Positions 1 through 7,446 of a DNA stretch of 13,180 nucleotides are shown here, in pieces. Under the pieces are notes generated by a model. That model was not told where the DNA came from and did not search any database. It saw only the letters and a program-made list of their open reading frames with translations. The position numbers were made by a program, and so were the translations under genes. Source of the DNA: Gemmatimonadota bacterium. GTDB lineage: Bacteria; Gemmatimonadota; Gemmatimonadetes; Palauibacterales; Palauibacteraceae. The stretch covers positions 1 through 13,180 of the forward strand of contig JAOTWC010000017.1 of assembly GCA_029863105.1 (NCBI GenBank), given 5' to 3'. Position 1 is the first letter of the stretch. Every line of letters begins with the position of its first letter.

Positions 1-129
1 TTGCCGTTCTGCACCGTTCCTCCTGGAGGCGAAGACACCAGTTTGATGCCGCCGATCAGGGCGGTGGACAGACGGGACGGAGGGAATGTAGGGAGGTCGA
101 GGCGGCGCGTACAGGGGTGTCCCGCGGGG
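1..129. other. Stretch without a supported gene, downstream of the minus-strand operon
   Basis: This is the left edge, downstream of the last operon gene on the minus strand. I see no convincing hairpin followed by a T-run, so no terminator is called. On the minus strand a GGAGG-type motif (about 25-29) lies a few bases before a GTG at 14-12. A further minus-strand gene might therefore begin at the very edge, but only about four codons would be inside the window and the spacing is short. Confidence 0.4.
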
Positions 130-1149
130 CTAGAAGTACTCCTCGAGCGCTTCGATGACCTGCGCCTGCGCCTCGGCCAGCCGGGCATCCAGCACGGCAC
201 CCGCCGCCTTGACGTGGCCGCCACCACCCAGCGTCCGGGCTGCTGCCGCCACGTCAGTGTCGCCGGAAGTGCGCAGCGAAACTTTCGTCCGGCCGTCGGA
301 CAACTCGCGCAGCAGCACGGCGACCTCGATTCCTGCTAGACGTCGTGCGTATTCGATGATCCCTTCGACATCGTCCCGCGTAGCTCCCGTCTCGGTCATG
401 TCCGCGGCGGAGAGGCTGATCCAGGCTACAGGCAACCGTTCGTGCGTACTGATACCGGCGAGCGCTCGCTGCAGGAGGGAGAGACGCGCACGGGTGTAGC
501 CGCCGTAGAGCCGGTGGTACATGTCCTCGGGATCGACACCCAGGCTCACCAGGTGTGCCGCGATCAAGTGAACACGGCTTGTAGTGTTGCCGTATCGGAA
601 CGAGCCCGTGTCCGTGACGATCGCCGCGTACAGGGCGCGCGCCTCCGCAAGGGTGGGCATGTCACCCGCACCGAGAATCAGATCATAGATCAGCTCTCCC
701 ACGGCCGCCGCCGTCGCGTCGCGTACGGAGGGCTCCCCGAGAGACTGCGCCACCGGTGGATGATGGTCGATTGTCAGCACGCGGTGGGACTCGATGAGTG
801 GCATGATCTGGCCGAGACGGGACGGTTCGGCCGTGTCGAGCACCAGGACCAGGTCCGCCTCCCGGATCGCCTCCTTGCCCTGCTCGTCGGCGTGCGTCCA
901 TGCGGGTATCCCGTCGAGCAGGAATCGATACCCCGTCGGCAGCGGTGTCGGATTGACTACGGTCACCTCCCGGCCCGATCGGCGTAACCATCCACCCATC
1001 GCACCCTCGCTGCCGGCTCCATCTCCGTCGGCGTGGACGTGCGTCGTCATCACGACGTTCTGCGCGGAGGCCAGCTCGGCCCGAATGCGTTTCAGGCCTG
1101 CGGCGCGCTCAGCCGGCGGCGGAGTCACAGGATGATCAGGAGCGTTCAT
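130..1149 (-). CDS. nrnA: DHH/DHHA1 phosphoesterase, NrnA-like (nanoRNase / pAp phosphatase)
   Basis: The 339-residue protein has a DHH domain in its first half and a C-terminal DHHA1 domain. Motifs seen are HVHADGDGAGSE (residues 37-48), an Asp at 105 in VLDTAEPSR, the name-giving DHH at 128-130, an Asp at 180 in TDTGSF, and the glycine-rich substrate loop GGGGHVKAAG at 308-317. The family uses Mn2+ to degrade short oligoribonucleotides from the 3' or 5' end, and many members also dephosphorylate 3'-phosphoadenosine 5'-phosphate (pAp). The ATG at 1149 overlaps the stop of the upstream CoaE–PHP gene as ATGA, which fixes this start over an in-frame extension of 89 codons that would lie inside the neighbour. 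It is the last gene of the operon. Whether it acts on nanoRNA, pAp or cyclic dinucleotides cannot be told from sequence. Family assignment is firm; the symbol is by similarity. Confidence 0.9.
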   Translation of the reverse strand: MNAPDHPVTPPPAERAAGLKRIRAELASAQNVVMTTHVHADGDGAGSEGAMGGWLRRSGREVTVVNPTPLPTGYRFLLDGIPAWTHADEQGKEAIREADLVLVLDTAEPSRLGQIMPLIESHRVLTIDHHPPVAQSLGEPSVRDATAAAVGELIYDLILGAGDMPTLAEARALYAAIVTDTGSFRYGNTTSRVHLIAAHLVSLGVDPEDMYHRLYGGYTRARLSLLQRALAGISTHERLPVAWISLSAADMTETGATRDDVEGIIEYARRLAGIEVAVLLRELSDGRTKVSLRTSGDTDVAAAARTLGGGGHVKAAGAVLDARLAEAQAQVIEALEEYF

Positions 1150-2390
1150 TTTCGTAGCTTTGCCCAGGTCGATGCCAGGTGCACCAGGGGGCTGGAGGCC
1201 CGTCCCTGGATTCGGCCGCCGCGGAGCGAGGCGAGGAAGGAAGGCGGATCCGTGAACGGCGGCATCACGACCCTCGAACGCCCGATTTCGCGCAGTGTAT
1301 GTGCATCGCTTCCGGCACCGATCGGAAGACCATGCCGCCGGGCCCACGTTGCCGCCCGGGCATTCCGATCGCCATCGTGAATACGCGCGTTGAAAGCCTC
1401 CACGACATCCACGCAATCTACCAGACCGTCGAGAAACGGCTCGTCAGTTCCCCGGCGACCATCGAACGGATGCGGGACATAGACGAGACCCTGCTGATCG
1501 TGTATGGCCTCTGCCACTTCTCGAAAAGTGCCGCCCGGCGGAATCCGGCGCTCGAGCCACAAGCCGATCAAGTCCAGGCCCTCAGACGTCCGAACCTCCT
1601 CACCCACGATCACCAACTCCGGGTCCAGTTCCTTCGCCTCCAGGGCTCCGTCGATTTCGTCGTGGTCGGTCACGGCAATCCGATCCAGACCGCACTCCCG
1701 AGCCTGTCGGACTACGTCTGCCGGAGAGCTGAGACAGTCGTGTGAGGCCGACGTATGCGTGTGCAGATCGACAGACCAGAAACTGGTGAGGGGGGGCGCG
1801 GCCGAGAGTTCCTCCCAGATGGCGCGCGCCTTGGCGTGAAGGTCCGCGAGGTCGCCGTCGTTCCACAACACGCAGGTGGCCCCGCGCCGCTTTCGTTCGC
1901 CCGACCATTGCGCGGCGTTGATCGCGTCGAACATCTCGCCCGATAACCCGCGTTCCGCGGTCACCCGGCGGCGGCGCAGATCGAGAGGCGCATCGACGAC
2001 GATCAGGACGTCGAAATCGGACTCGACGGCTTTCTCGAACAGAAGCGGGACTTCCACCACGACCACATCGGCGCCCTGCCGTTCAGCGTCGGCAAGCCGC
2101 GCCGCACGCAACCGATCCACCTCGGGATGGACGATGCTCTCCAGAGCCTCGCGGGCCTCGGGGTCCGTGAACACGATCGTCCGCAGGGCCGCGCGGTCAA
2201 TTCGGCCGTCCGGCGCAACAACCGTGCTGCCGAACAAGCGGATCACGGCAGCTTCACCGGCGGTCCCCGCATCGATCGCCTCGCGCGCCAGAGCATCTGC
2301 ATCGATCCGATGGGCGCCCCAACCTTCGAACAGCCGCGCCACGGAGGTCTTTCCCGCTCCGATCGTCCCGGTGAGGCCGAGGCGTATCAC
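1146..2390 (-). CDS. coaE: Dephospho-CoA kinase fused to a PHP-domain phosphoesterase
   Basis: This is a single 414-residue frame with two domains. Residues 1 to about 195 are dephospho-CoA kinase, which phosphorylates the 3'-hydroxyl of dephospho-CoA in the last step of CoA synthesis. They show a P-loop GTIGAGKT at 8-15, the DAD motif at 30-32, HPE at 88-90 and PLLFE at 115-119. Residues about 205-400 form a PHP domain: DLHTHT (208-213), TDHDE (241-245), GEE (263-265), HPF (307-309) and SDAH (361-364), a full set of metal-binding motifs. CoaE is normally about 200 residues and stands alone, so the fusion is unusual. The start is GTG, overlapping the upstream DHH stop as GTGA, and the stop overlaps the next DHH start. 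Both halves keep their key residues, so both are probably active. The PHP substrate is unknown; pAp or a 3'-phosphonucleotide is a guess. Confidence 0.92.
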   Translation of the reverse strand: MIRLGLTGTIGAGKTSVARLFEGWGAHRIDADALAREAIDAGTAGEAAVIRLFGSTVVAPDGRIDRAALRTIVFTDPEAREALESIVHPEVDRLRAARLADAERQGADVVVVEVPLLFEKAVESDFDVLIVVDAPLDLRRRRVTAERGLSGEMFDAINAAQWSGERKRRGATCVLWNDGDLADLHAKARAIWEELSAAPPLTSFWSVDLHTHTSASHDCLSSPADVVRQARECGLDRIAVTDHDEIDGALEAKELDPELVIVGEEVRTSEGLDLIGLWLERRIPPGGTFREVAEAIHDQQGLVYVPHPFDGRRGTDEPFLDGLVDCVDVVEAFNARIHDGDRNARAATWARRHGLPIGAGSDAHTLREIGRSRVVMPPFTDPPSFLASLRGGRIQGRASSPLVHLASTWAKLRK

Positions 2391-3472
2391 GCGACGTCCC
2401 CCGGTTCTGCGGTGGACGTCTCGAGCAAAGCGCGCCGCGGCTCGTCGGCAACTCCGGCCAGAACGCAGAATCGCTCGAACAACTGATCAATCATGTCGTC
2501 GACCATGTCGTTCGACAGCCCGGTGACGGGGATCCTGCCGCCCGCCATCTGACCATGCCCGCCGGCCGTGCCGCGCGCACCCACCACGGCTCTGACCCGC
2601 TCGCCGGCGTTGGCTTCCGGATGATCCGCTCGCACCGAGATCAGCACGTCATCGAGATGTCGACCCATGGCGACGACCCACTCCACACCCTGGACGCGAA
2701 GAATGAAATCGGCCAGCTGGGCGACCAGGTCCGGATAGGCCAGGCCGCCGATCGGAACGCATACGATGCCCGCGCGCTGCCAGGCGCGTTCCAGGCCATC
2801 ATGCAGTGCTTGAAACAATCCACGCGGCACGCGCGCGTGCCGAATGAGTGACAGGGCGGCCGGATCCGTCCGCGGATACAAGTAGACGCTGGCGGAAATG
2901 TCGGCCTCCGAGGTTTTCCGGCCCAGATCCTGGGTCTCCGACTGGATGGCGTAGAACAAGCCGGTAGCCAGCCGCTGATCAGGTTCGACACCCCCGGCGT
3001 GGAGCAACTCCACGATCATCGTCGAGCATGCCCCGTATTCTTCACGGACGTCGTGGTAGCCTGCGCGGACCCGAACCTCCCGGTGCGGATGGTGATCGAT
3101 CACCACGGCCATGGGCGCTCCCTCGGGGACGGCACTGTTGCCTGCTCCCGGTTGTGCATCCACCAGGGCCAACGCATCGCCCGGAAGAAACTCGAATCCC
3201 TCGATTCGTTCGAAATCGACGCCCATCGCATCCATCAGCGAGCGGTTTTCCGCCCGTCCGATGATCCCGCCGAACGTCGCAATGACAGGGATTCCCAGGT
3301 GTGCGACGATGAGAGCGCGCAGCCCGGCCGCCGACGCCACCGCATCCGGGTCCGGGTTGTCGTGCGTCAGGATTACGACCCGACGGGCGCCCGACAACGC
3401 CTCGACGAGGGAGGCCAATCGAACGGCATCGTCGTCATCCCGGCCGTTCGCACGTGTTTGAAGCTCGGTCAT
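2387..3472 (-). CDS. Second DHH-family phosphoesterase
   Basis: This 361-residue protein has HDNPDPDAVAS at 37-47, an Asp at 105 (LALVDAQPG), DHH at 126-128, and a DHHA1-type GTAGGHGQMAGG at 301-312. It belongs to the same broad superfamily as the gene at 130-1149 but is clearly divergent: the metal motif has Pro-Asp-Pro-Asp, and the middle region (ETQDLGRKTSEAD, about 179-191) is different. The family hydrolyses phosphodiester or phosphomonoester bonds in short oligonucleotides, cyclic dinucleotides or pAp. I chose the ATG at 3472 because it overlaps the stop of the upstream zinc-ribbon gene as TGATG; a longer in-frame start at 3568 would lie inside that gene. The stop overlaps the GTG of coaE. 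Two DHH proteins in one operon suggest division of labour, but the substrate cannot be assigned. Confidence 0.87.
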   Translation of the reverse strand: MTELQTRANGRDDDDAVRLASLVEALSGARRVVILTHDNPDPDAVASAAGLRALIVAHLGIPVIATFGGIIGRAENRSLMDAMGVDFERIEGFEFLPGDALALVDAQPGAGNSAVPEGAPMAVVIDHHPHREVRVRAGYHDVREEYGACSTMIVELLHAGGVEPDQRLATGLFYAIQSETQDLGRKTSEADISASVYLYPRTDPAALSLIRHARVPRGLFQALHDGLERAWQRAGIVCVPIGGLAYPDLVAQLADFILRVQGVEWVVAMGRHLDDVLISVRADHPEANAGERVRAVVGARGTAGGHGQMAGGRIPVTGLSNDMVDDMIDQLFERFCVLAGVADEPRRALLETSTAEPGDVA

Positions 3473-3657
3473 CAGTCTGAGCAGTCGCCATGCGGGTAAG
3501 GGTGGCGGCAATTCGGACAGTGTCCGCCCTTGCATCCCAGCTTCCGCCGCGGCACGGAGACTCCGCAATGCAGGCAGGCCTCGGTCGGCCCGTACGGAGG
3601 GGACGGGAAGGTGGCCGGCTCTCCCGCGAGTCTACCGGGCGAAGGACTGACGCTCAC
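3472..3657 (-). CDS. Small zinc-ribbon protein
   Basis: This 61-residue protein has a proline-rich N-terminal third followed by a cysteine-rich half. The pattern is CLHC (28-31), a single Cys at 42 (GCKGG), CPNC (48-51) and a late HGDC. Paired CxxC knuckles about 16 residues apart imply one zinc ribbon, perhaps with extra Cys/His ligands. The gene is wedged between the MBL hydrolase and the DHH gene: its GTG start overlaps the upstream stop as GTGA, and its TGA overlaps the next ATG as TGATG. Overlap at both ends argues strongly that it is really translated despite its size. I do not recognise a named family. It may be an adaptor or RNA-binding partner for the phosphoesterases, but that is speculation. 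Confidence 0.72.
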   Translation of the reverse strand: MSVSPSPGRLAGEPATFPSPPYGPTEACLHCGVSVPRRKLGCKGGHCPNCRHPYPHGDCSD

Positions 3658-4325
3658 GCGTAACCACCGGACACAAGGAAGGGGTTGGACTCGGCCTCTC
3701 GCGCGACCGTCGTGACAGGCCCGTGACCCGGGTACAGAACAGTAGCACCCGCCAGGGTCAGGATCTGTTGTCGGATGGATGCCAGAAGGGTGCGCATGTC
3801 ACCGCCGGCGAGGTCGGTACGTCCAATAGACCCTGCGAACACACAGTCGCCGACGAATGCGACGCCGGGTCCCACGAGTACGACGCCGCCGGGGGAGTGT
3901 CCGGGCGCGTGCCGAACCGACAACTCGATTCCTTCAAACTCCAGCACCTGACCGTCAGATAGCTCCTTGTCGGGCGGGGGCGGCTGCTCCACATGCATGC
4001 CGAACATCCGCCCCTGGTTGGCGGCCGCGTCGTAGAGGAATCGGTCGGCGGGATGCAGATAGACCGGGGCGCCGGTGACACGGCCGACGGCAGCTACAGC
4101 GCCGATGTGATCCAGGTGGGCATGGGTCAGGAGGATTGCTGAGACACGGCCCGGCCAATCCGCCAGCCTGGCGAGGATCCGCTCGGGATCTGCGCCCGGA
4201 TCGACGATTACACCGCTCGATGCTTCGTCGGCACGGACGAGATAGCAGTTCGACTCGAACGGGCCCAGGGCGAGGGTTTCCACGCGCAGGGACGGCACGG
4301 CGTTGCCGGGCGATTCGATCGGCAC
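3654..4325 (-). CDS. MBL-fold metallo-hydrolase (glyoxalase II-like)
   Basis: The 223-residue protein carries the full binuclear-metal signature of the metallo-beta-lactamase fold: THAHLDH (67-73), a His in PGHS (143), the bridging Asp in VGD (160), FAGSIGRTDL (163-172) and the final His in YPGHGP (201). The tail TTVAREAESNPFL matches the short glyoxalase-II-like hydrolases (YcbL type) rather than beta-lactamases or RNase J. Such proteins hydrolyse thioesters such as S-lactoylglutathione, or related small molecules; the in vivo substrate here is unknown. The start is GTG at 4325, 8 bases after the Fe-S gene, with no clear Shine-Dalgarno; another GTG lies about 9 codons inside. The stop overlaps the zinc-ribbon start. 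Confidence 0.88.
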   Translation of the reverse strand: MPIESPGNAVPSLRVETLALGPFESNCYLVRADEASSGVIVDPGADPERILARLADWPGRVSAILLTHAHLDHIGAVAAVGRVTGAPVYLHPADRFLYDAAANQGRMFGMHVEQPPPPDKELSDGQVLEFEGIELSVRHAPGHSPGGVVLVGPGVAFVGDCVFAGSIGRTDLAGGDMRTLLASIRQQILTLAGATVLYPGHGPVTTVAREAESNPFLVSGGYA

Positions 4326-4333
4326 AGGCCGGA

Positions 4334-4705
4334 TCAGACTGAGAACGAGGTGCCGCAGCCGCAGGAACCCGTGGCATTCGGGTTCTCGAACGTGAACCCC
4401 GACCCCTTGAAGCTGCTGTGGTAACCGATGTGAACGCCGGCCAGGTACTGGGCGCTGAACGCGTCGATCAGCAGACGGATTCCCTGCGTTTCGACTACGA
4501 AGTCATCGGCTTCGGCAGCGTCTTCCTCGACTTCGAGTCCGTACTCGAAACCGGAGCATCCTCCTGGAAGGACGCTCACGCGAAGCGCAGCGGACGTCGC
4601 GTCGAGCCCCTCCGTCTCAAAGAACTTGCGGACCTCGACGGCCGCTTCGGCCGTCATTTCGATCCCGACACTCGGCGCGTCGGCGACTTCCTGATTCGTG
4701 CTCAT
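4334..4705 (-). CDS. erpA: A-type iron-sulfur carrier (IscA/ErpA/HesB family)
   Basis: This 123-residue protein has the HesB/A-type fold with all three conserved cysteines: C50 in PGGCSGF, and C115 and C117 in SCGCGTSF. A-type carriers receive a nascent Fe-S cluster from the scaffold and pass it to apo-enzymes in the cytoplasm. FENPNATGSCGCGTSF is typical of the ErpA/IscA group. The N-terminal 12 residues are a variable tail. The ATG at 4705 sits 9 bases after the thioredoxin reductase stop. I cannot separate ErpA from IscA or SufA by sequence alone, and no other isc or suf gene is in the window. Its place beside trxB and a metal regulator fits an oxidative-stress or metal-homeostasis theme. 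Confidence 0.92.
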   Translation of the reverse strand: MSTNQEVADAPSVGIEMTAEAAVEVRKFFETEGLDATSAALRVSVLPGGCSGFEYGLEVEEDAAEADDFVVETQGIRLLIDAFSAQYLAGVHIGYHSSFKGSGFTFENPNATGSCGCGTSFSV

Positions 4706-4714
4706 CCGAAGAAT

Positions 4715-5710
4715 CTACTCCTCTCCACCGTGGGCCAGCCAGCGCTCGGCCTCGAGCGCAGCCATGCAACCGGTGCCCGCGGCCGTTACCGCCTGCCGGT
4801 AGAAATCATCCATGACGTCGCCGGCGGCGAACACCCCTGGCACCGATGTCACGGTTCGCCACGGAACCGGTGTAGCTATGTACCCGTTCGGCTTCAACTC
4901 GATCGCATTGCCGAGGAAGCCCGTGTTTGGCACGTGTCCGATCGCAACGAACATGCCGTCGACGGCAATTTCCCGCTGTTCACCCGTATTCACGTCTTCG
5001 ACACGGATGCGCTCGATCACATCGTCGCCGATGACCTCCCGAACCACCGTGTTCCAGACCAATTTGACTTTCGGATTCGCTAACAGGCGCTCCTGCATGA
5101 TCTTGGAGGCACGGAGTTCGTCTCGCCGGTGGATCACGAGAACCTCAGAGGCGAACTTCGTCATGTACAGGGCATCTTCCATCGCGCTGTCTCCCCCCCC
5201 GACTACCGCGATCACCTTGCCCCTGAAATGGGGAAGAGCCCCGTCGCACACCGCGCAGGCGGAGACTCCACCGCCCGACTGTGCGAGCCGCTCCTCACCC
5301 GGAACTCCCAACCACCGGGCGTTGGCTCCCGTGGCGATGATGACTGTGTCGGCGGTCAGTTCGGTGCCGTCACCAGCCGTCAGTCGCAGCGGACGTCCTG
5401 AGAAATCGACGCTGTCGACATTATCGGTGACGACGCGCGTATCGAACCGCAACGCCTGGTCGCGAAAGTCGGCCATCATCGCGGGCCCCGAGACGCCGGC
5501 CGGGAATCCCGGGTAGTTCTCGACCTCGGTTGTAAACATCAGCTGCCCACCCGGTACCATCGTCGCGCTGAACGAGCCCTCGTAAACGAGCGGCTCGAGT
5601 TGCGCCCGGGCCGCGTAAATGGCGGCTGTCCAAGCCGCAGGACCGGATCCGATGATGACCAGTCTTTCATGTCGTGCTTCGTCCATATTCCCTTCGTCCG
5701 CTCGTGTCAT
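4715..5710 (-). CDS. trxB: Thioredoxin reductase (NADPH, FAD-dependent)
   Basis: This 331-residue protein has the standard order for low-molecular-weight thioredoxin reductase: FAD-binding GSGPAAW (21-27), GGQLMFTTEVENYPGFP (54-70), redox-active CAVC followed by Asp (152-156), NADPH-binding GGGDSA (171-176) with HRR at 194-196, and the second FAD motif AAGDVMD (295-301). It transfers electrons from NADPH to thioredoxin. The chosen ATG at 5710 overlaps the upstream PHP stop as ATGA; a second ATG at 5686 would shorten it by 8 residues and is possible. The aromatic W27 in GPAAW is common in some phyla. Length and motifs are normal, so this should be a working enzyme. Thioredoxin itself is not in the window. 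Confidence 0.96.
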   Translation of the reverse strand: MTRADEGNMDEARHERLVIIGSGPAAWTAAIYAARAQLEPLVYEGSFSATMVPGGQLMFTTEVENYPGFPAGVSGPAMMADFRDQALRFDTRVVTDNVDSVDFSGRPLRLTAGDGTELTADTVIIATGANARWLGVPGEERLAQSGGGVSACAVCDGALPHFRGKVIAVVGGGDSAMEDALYMTKFASEVLVIHRRDELRASKIMQERLLANPKVKLVWNTVVREVIGDDVIERIRVEDVNTGEQREIAVDGMFVAIGHVPNTGFLGNAIELKPNGYIATPVPWRTVTSVPGVFAAGDVMDDFYRQAVTAAGTGCMAALEAERWLAHGGEE

Positions 5711-6537
5711 GTCCGGTCGCCGCGCCCGCAGCGCTCCGCCGTTGCTTCCATCCACTCCATCGGTACGCGCTCGGTCCCGGGCTCCATCCCGCCGGCTCCA
5801 GGTCCGTGCCAATCCGAGCCCCCCGTCATGAGAAGGTCAAGGCGATACGCAATCGCCCGGAGTTCATCGCGACGCGACCCGTGGTTCTTCGGGTGCATGA
5901 CCTCGATTCCGTCCAGTCCGTTCGCCGCCCAGGCAACGATCTGCTCGTCTGTGTACGAACGCCCCGGATGCGCCAGGACCACAACACCTCCTGCCTCGTG
6001 CACGCAGTCGAATACGGTTGAAGGCGCAACCTCACGCTTCTCCACGTATGCTGGCCCGCCATCGGCCAGGTACTGCTGAAACACGGAATTCACTGTGGGC
6101 ATCAGGCCGGTCGCCACGATCGCACGCGCGACATGTGCACGGGTCGGCACCCCGCCCGCCGCTTCCTTCTCGACTGCCTCGAGAGCCAGCGGAACACCGA
6201 GGGCGTTGAAGCGCCGCACGATCGCGCGTGCGCGGTCCTGACGATCTTCACAGATCTCGCTGAGCAGCCTATCCAGCTTCGGGCTGCCCTCCGTAACGCC
6301 GTACGCCAGCAGGTGCACGGACTGGACATCTTCCGTGGCTGAAATCTCGACGCCCGGAAGCCAAGCAAGACCCAGCATTCGCGCCTCTGCCTCCGCCGCG
6401 GCAACACCGGCCAGCGTGTCGTGGTCGGTAAGCGAAACGCCCGCGGCTCCCCGTTGTGCCACTTCCCTAACGATCCGCGCAGGGTCTAAAGTTCCGTCCG
6501 ACGCGTTGGAATGGAGATGGAGGTCGACGAAACTCAA
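5707..6537 (-). CDS. PHP-domain exonuclease/phosphatase (RNase AM / YciV-like)
   Basis: The 276-residue protein is almost all PHP domain: DLHLHSNASDG (5-15), TDHDT (37-41), GVEIS (62-66), HLLAYG (75-80), GGPAYV (160-165), AHPGR (189-193), IEVMHP (211-216) and GSDWHG (240-245). These are the trinuclear metal-site motifs of the YciV/TrpH group. Characterised members are 5'-3' exonucleases of short RNA or 3',5'-nucleoside bisphosphate phosphatases that convert pAp to AMP. Length matches the group. The ATG at 6537 overlaps the upstream small gene as ATGA, and its stop overlaps the trxB start. It is a distinct gene from the PHP half of the CoaE fusion, which is shorter between motifs. Confidence 0.9.
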   Translation of the reverse strand: MSFVDLHLHSNASDGTLDPARIVREVAQRGAAGVSLTDHDTLAGVAAAEAEARMLGLAWLPGVEISATEDVQSVHLLAYGVTEGSPKLDRLLSEICEDRQDRARAIVRRFNALGVPLALEAVEKEAAGGVPTRAHVARAIVATGLMPTVNSVFQQYLADGGPAYVEKREVAPSTVFDCVHEAGGVVVLAHPGRSYTDEQIVAWAANGLDGIEVMHPKNHGSRRDELRAIAYRLDLLMTGGSDWHGPGAGGMEPGTERVPMEWMEATAERCGRGDRT

Positions 6538-6761
6538 GGTGAGGACGTGTTCATCGAACCGGATCGATCGAACAGCGATCGCAGCGTCTCCTCGGATAGC
6601 GCGGCGACATCGGCGTCGGTCTTCAGGTCGTCGCCGGCTTCGACGACCCGGTACGGGCGCTGGCCGTTGGTCGCGCAGAAGAACACCAGGCAGCGACGAC
6701 CGGCCGTGTCGTCCAGCACGGGCCGCCAGACGTCGCCGTCAGCCTTGATTCCGTTTGGCAT
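6534..6761 (-). CDS. Conserved-looking small protein of unknown function
   Basis: This 75-residue protein has no family I recognise. The first half looks like beta strands (WRPVLDD, RRCLVFFCA, RPYRVVE at about 12-41), and the second half is acidic and helical (TDADVAALSEETLRSLFDR). There is no signal peptide or membrane segment. It is probably real: the ATG lies 2 bases after the regulator stop and is preceded by GGAGAG with about 9 bases of spacing, and its stop overlaps the PHP start as ATGA. The operon position suggests a role near the regulator or the PHP enzyme, but nothing in the sequence says what it is. Confidence 0.68.
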   Translation of the reverse strand: MPNGIKADGDVWRPVLDDTAGRRCLVFFCATNGQRPYRVVEAGDDLKTDADVAALSEETLRSLFDRSGSMNTSSP

Positions 6762-6763
6762 GT

Positions 6764-7444
6764 CTATGATCTCTCCAGGGGGATCGGCTCGACGTAAATG
6801 TCGGCCGCGAGGTCGGATTCGAGGTCGTGTTCCACTCCATCAATGCGTATGCGACAATCGCCCGCCTCGTCGACCGTCAGCAGTTCCATACTCGTGTCGA
6901 GCGACAGCCCCATCGCGCTGAGCCGCCGCAATCGATCACCGTCGTGATCAGCGACCTGCCGGACGATGACCGTGGTACCAGGGGCGACCTGTGTCAGCGG
7001 TTCGAAGTCAAACCGCACGATCGACCCGTCGCGTGCCGGAATCGGAGAGCCGTGAGGGTCGGTTTCCGGATCACCCATGGCGTGGGCCATGCGGTCAACG
7101 AGGTCGTCCGACGCGGCGTGTTCGAGACGCTCGGCTTCCGGATGCACACCGTCCCACGAGTAGCCGAGGCGTTCGATCAGGTACGTCTCGATGATCCTGT
7201 GCCGCCGGATGATCCTCAGGGCCGCTTTCCGACCCGCCGCTGACAGTCGGACCCCGTGGTAGGGCACGTGACGCACGAGATCCTGCTCCGCCAGACTCTT
7301 GACCATGTTCGTGACGGAGGCAGCCGATCGGCCGAGGCGATCGGCCAGATCACTCGTGGCAGCCGGCGCAGACACGTCTTCCAGCTTGTAGATGGCCTTC
7401 AGATAGTCTTCGACGGCCCTGCTGTGCGTCTCCGGAGCGGTCAT
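6764..7444 (-). CDS. mntR: DtxR/MntR-family metal-dependent transcriptional regulator
   Basis: The 226-residue protein has an N-terminal winged helix (about 8-70), a dimerisation and metal-binding domain (about 71-145), and a C-terminal FeoA/SH3-like domain (about 148-222). Metal ligands line up better with manganese-type MntR than with iron-type DtxR. D13 (VEDYL) replaces the DtxR Met, and E105 in HPEAERLEH replaces the DtxR Cys, while E108, H109 and ancillary H82, E86 and H101 are kept. The MntR residue E11 appears as Lys here, so the site is not identical. Such proteins repress metal uptake when metal is replete. No transporter is in the window, so the target is unknown. The start is 2 bases after the M42 stop. 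An iron-responsive IdeR-like role cannot be excluded. Confidence 0.87.
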   Translation of the reverse strand: MTAPETHSRAVEDYLKAIYKLEDVSAPAATSDLADRLGRSAASVTNMVKSLAEQDLVRHVPYHGVRLSAAGRKAALRIIRRHRIIETYLIERLGYSWDGVHPEAERLEHAASDDLVDRMAHAMGDPETDPHGSPIPARDGSIVRFDFEPLTQVAPGTTVIVRQVADHDGDRLRRLSAMGLSLDTSMELLTVDEAGDCRIRIDGVEHDLESDLAADIYVEPIPLERS

Positions 7445-7446
7445 CG

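Noticed and set aside
1..38. Start of another minus-strand gene at the left edge
   Set aside because: A purine-rich motif and GTG are present, but at most a dozen codons would be visible, too little to support a gene.
3470..3568. Longer start (3568) for the second DHH protein
   Set aside because: It would run nearly 100 bases into the zinc-ribbon gene in another frame; the TGATG overlap at 3472 is the more natural start.
4418..5083. Plus-strand open frame (221 codons) opposite the Fe-S carrier and trxB
   Set aside because: It spans two well-supported genes on the other strand and shows no family motif.
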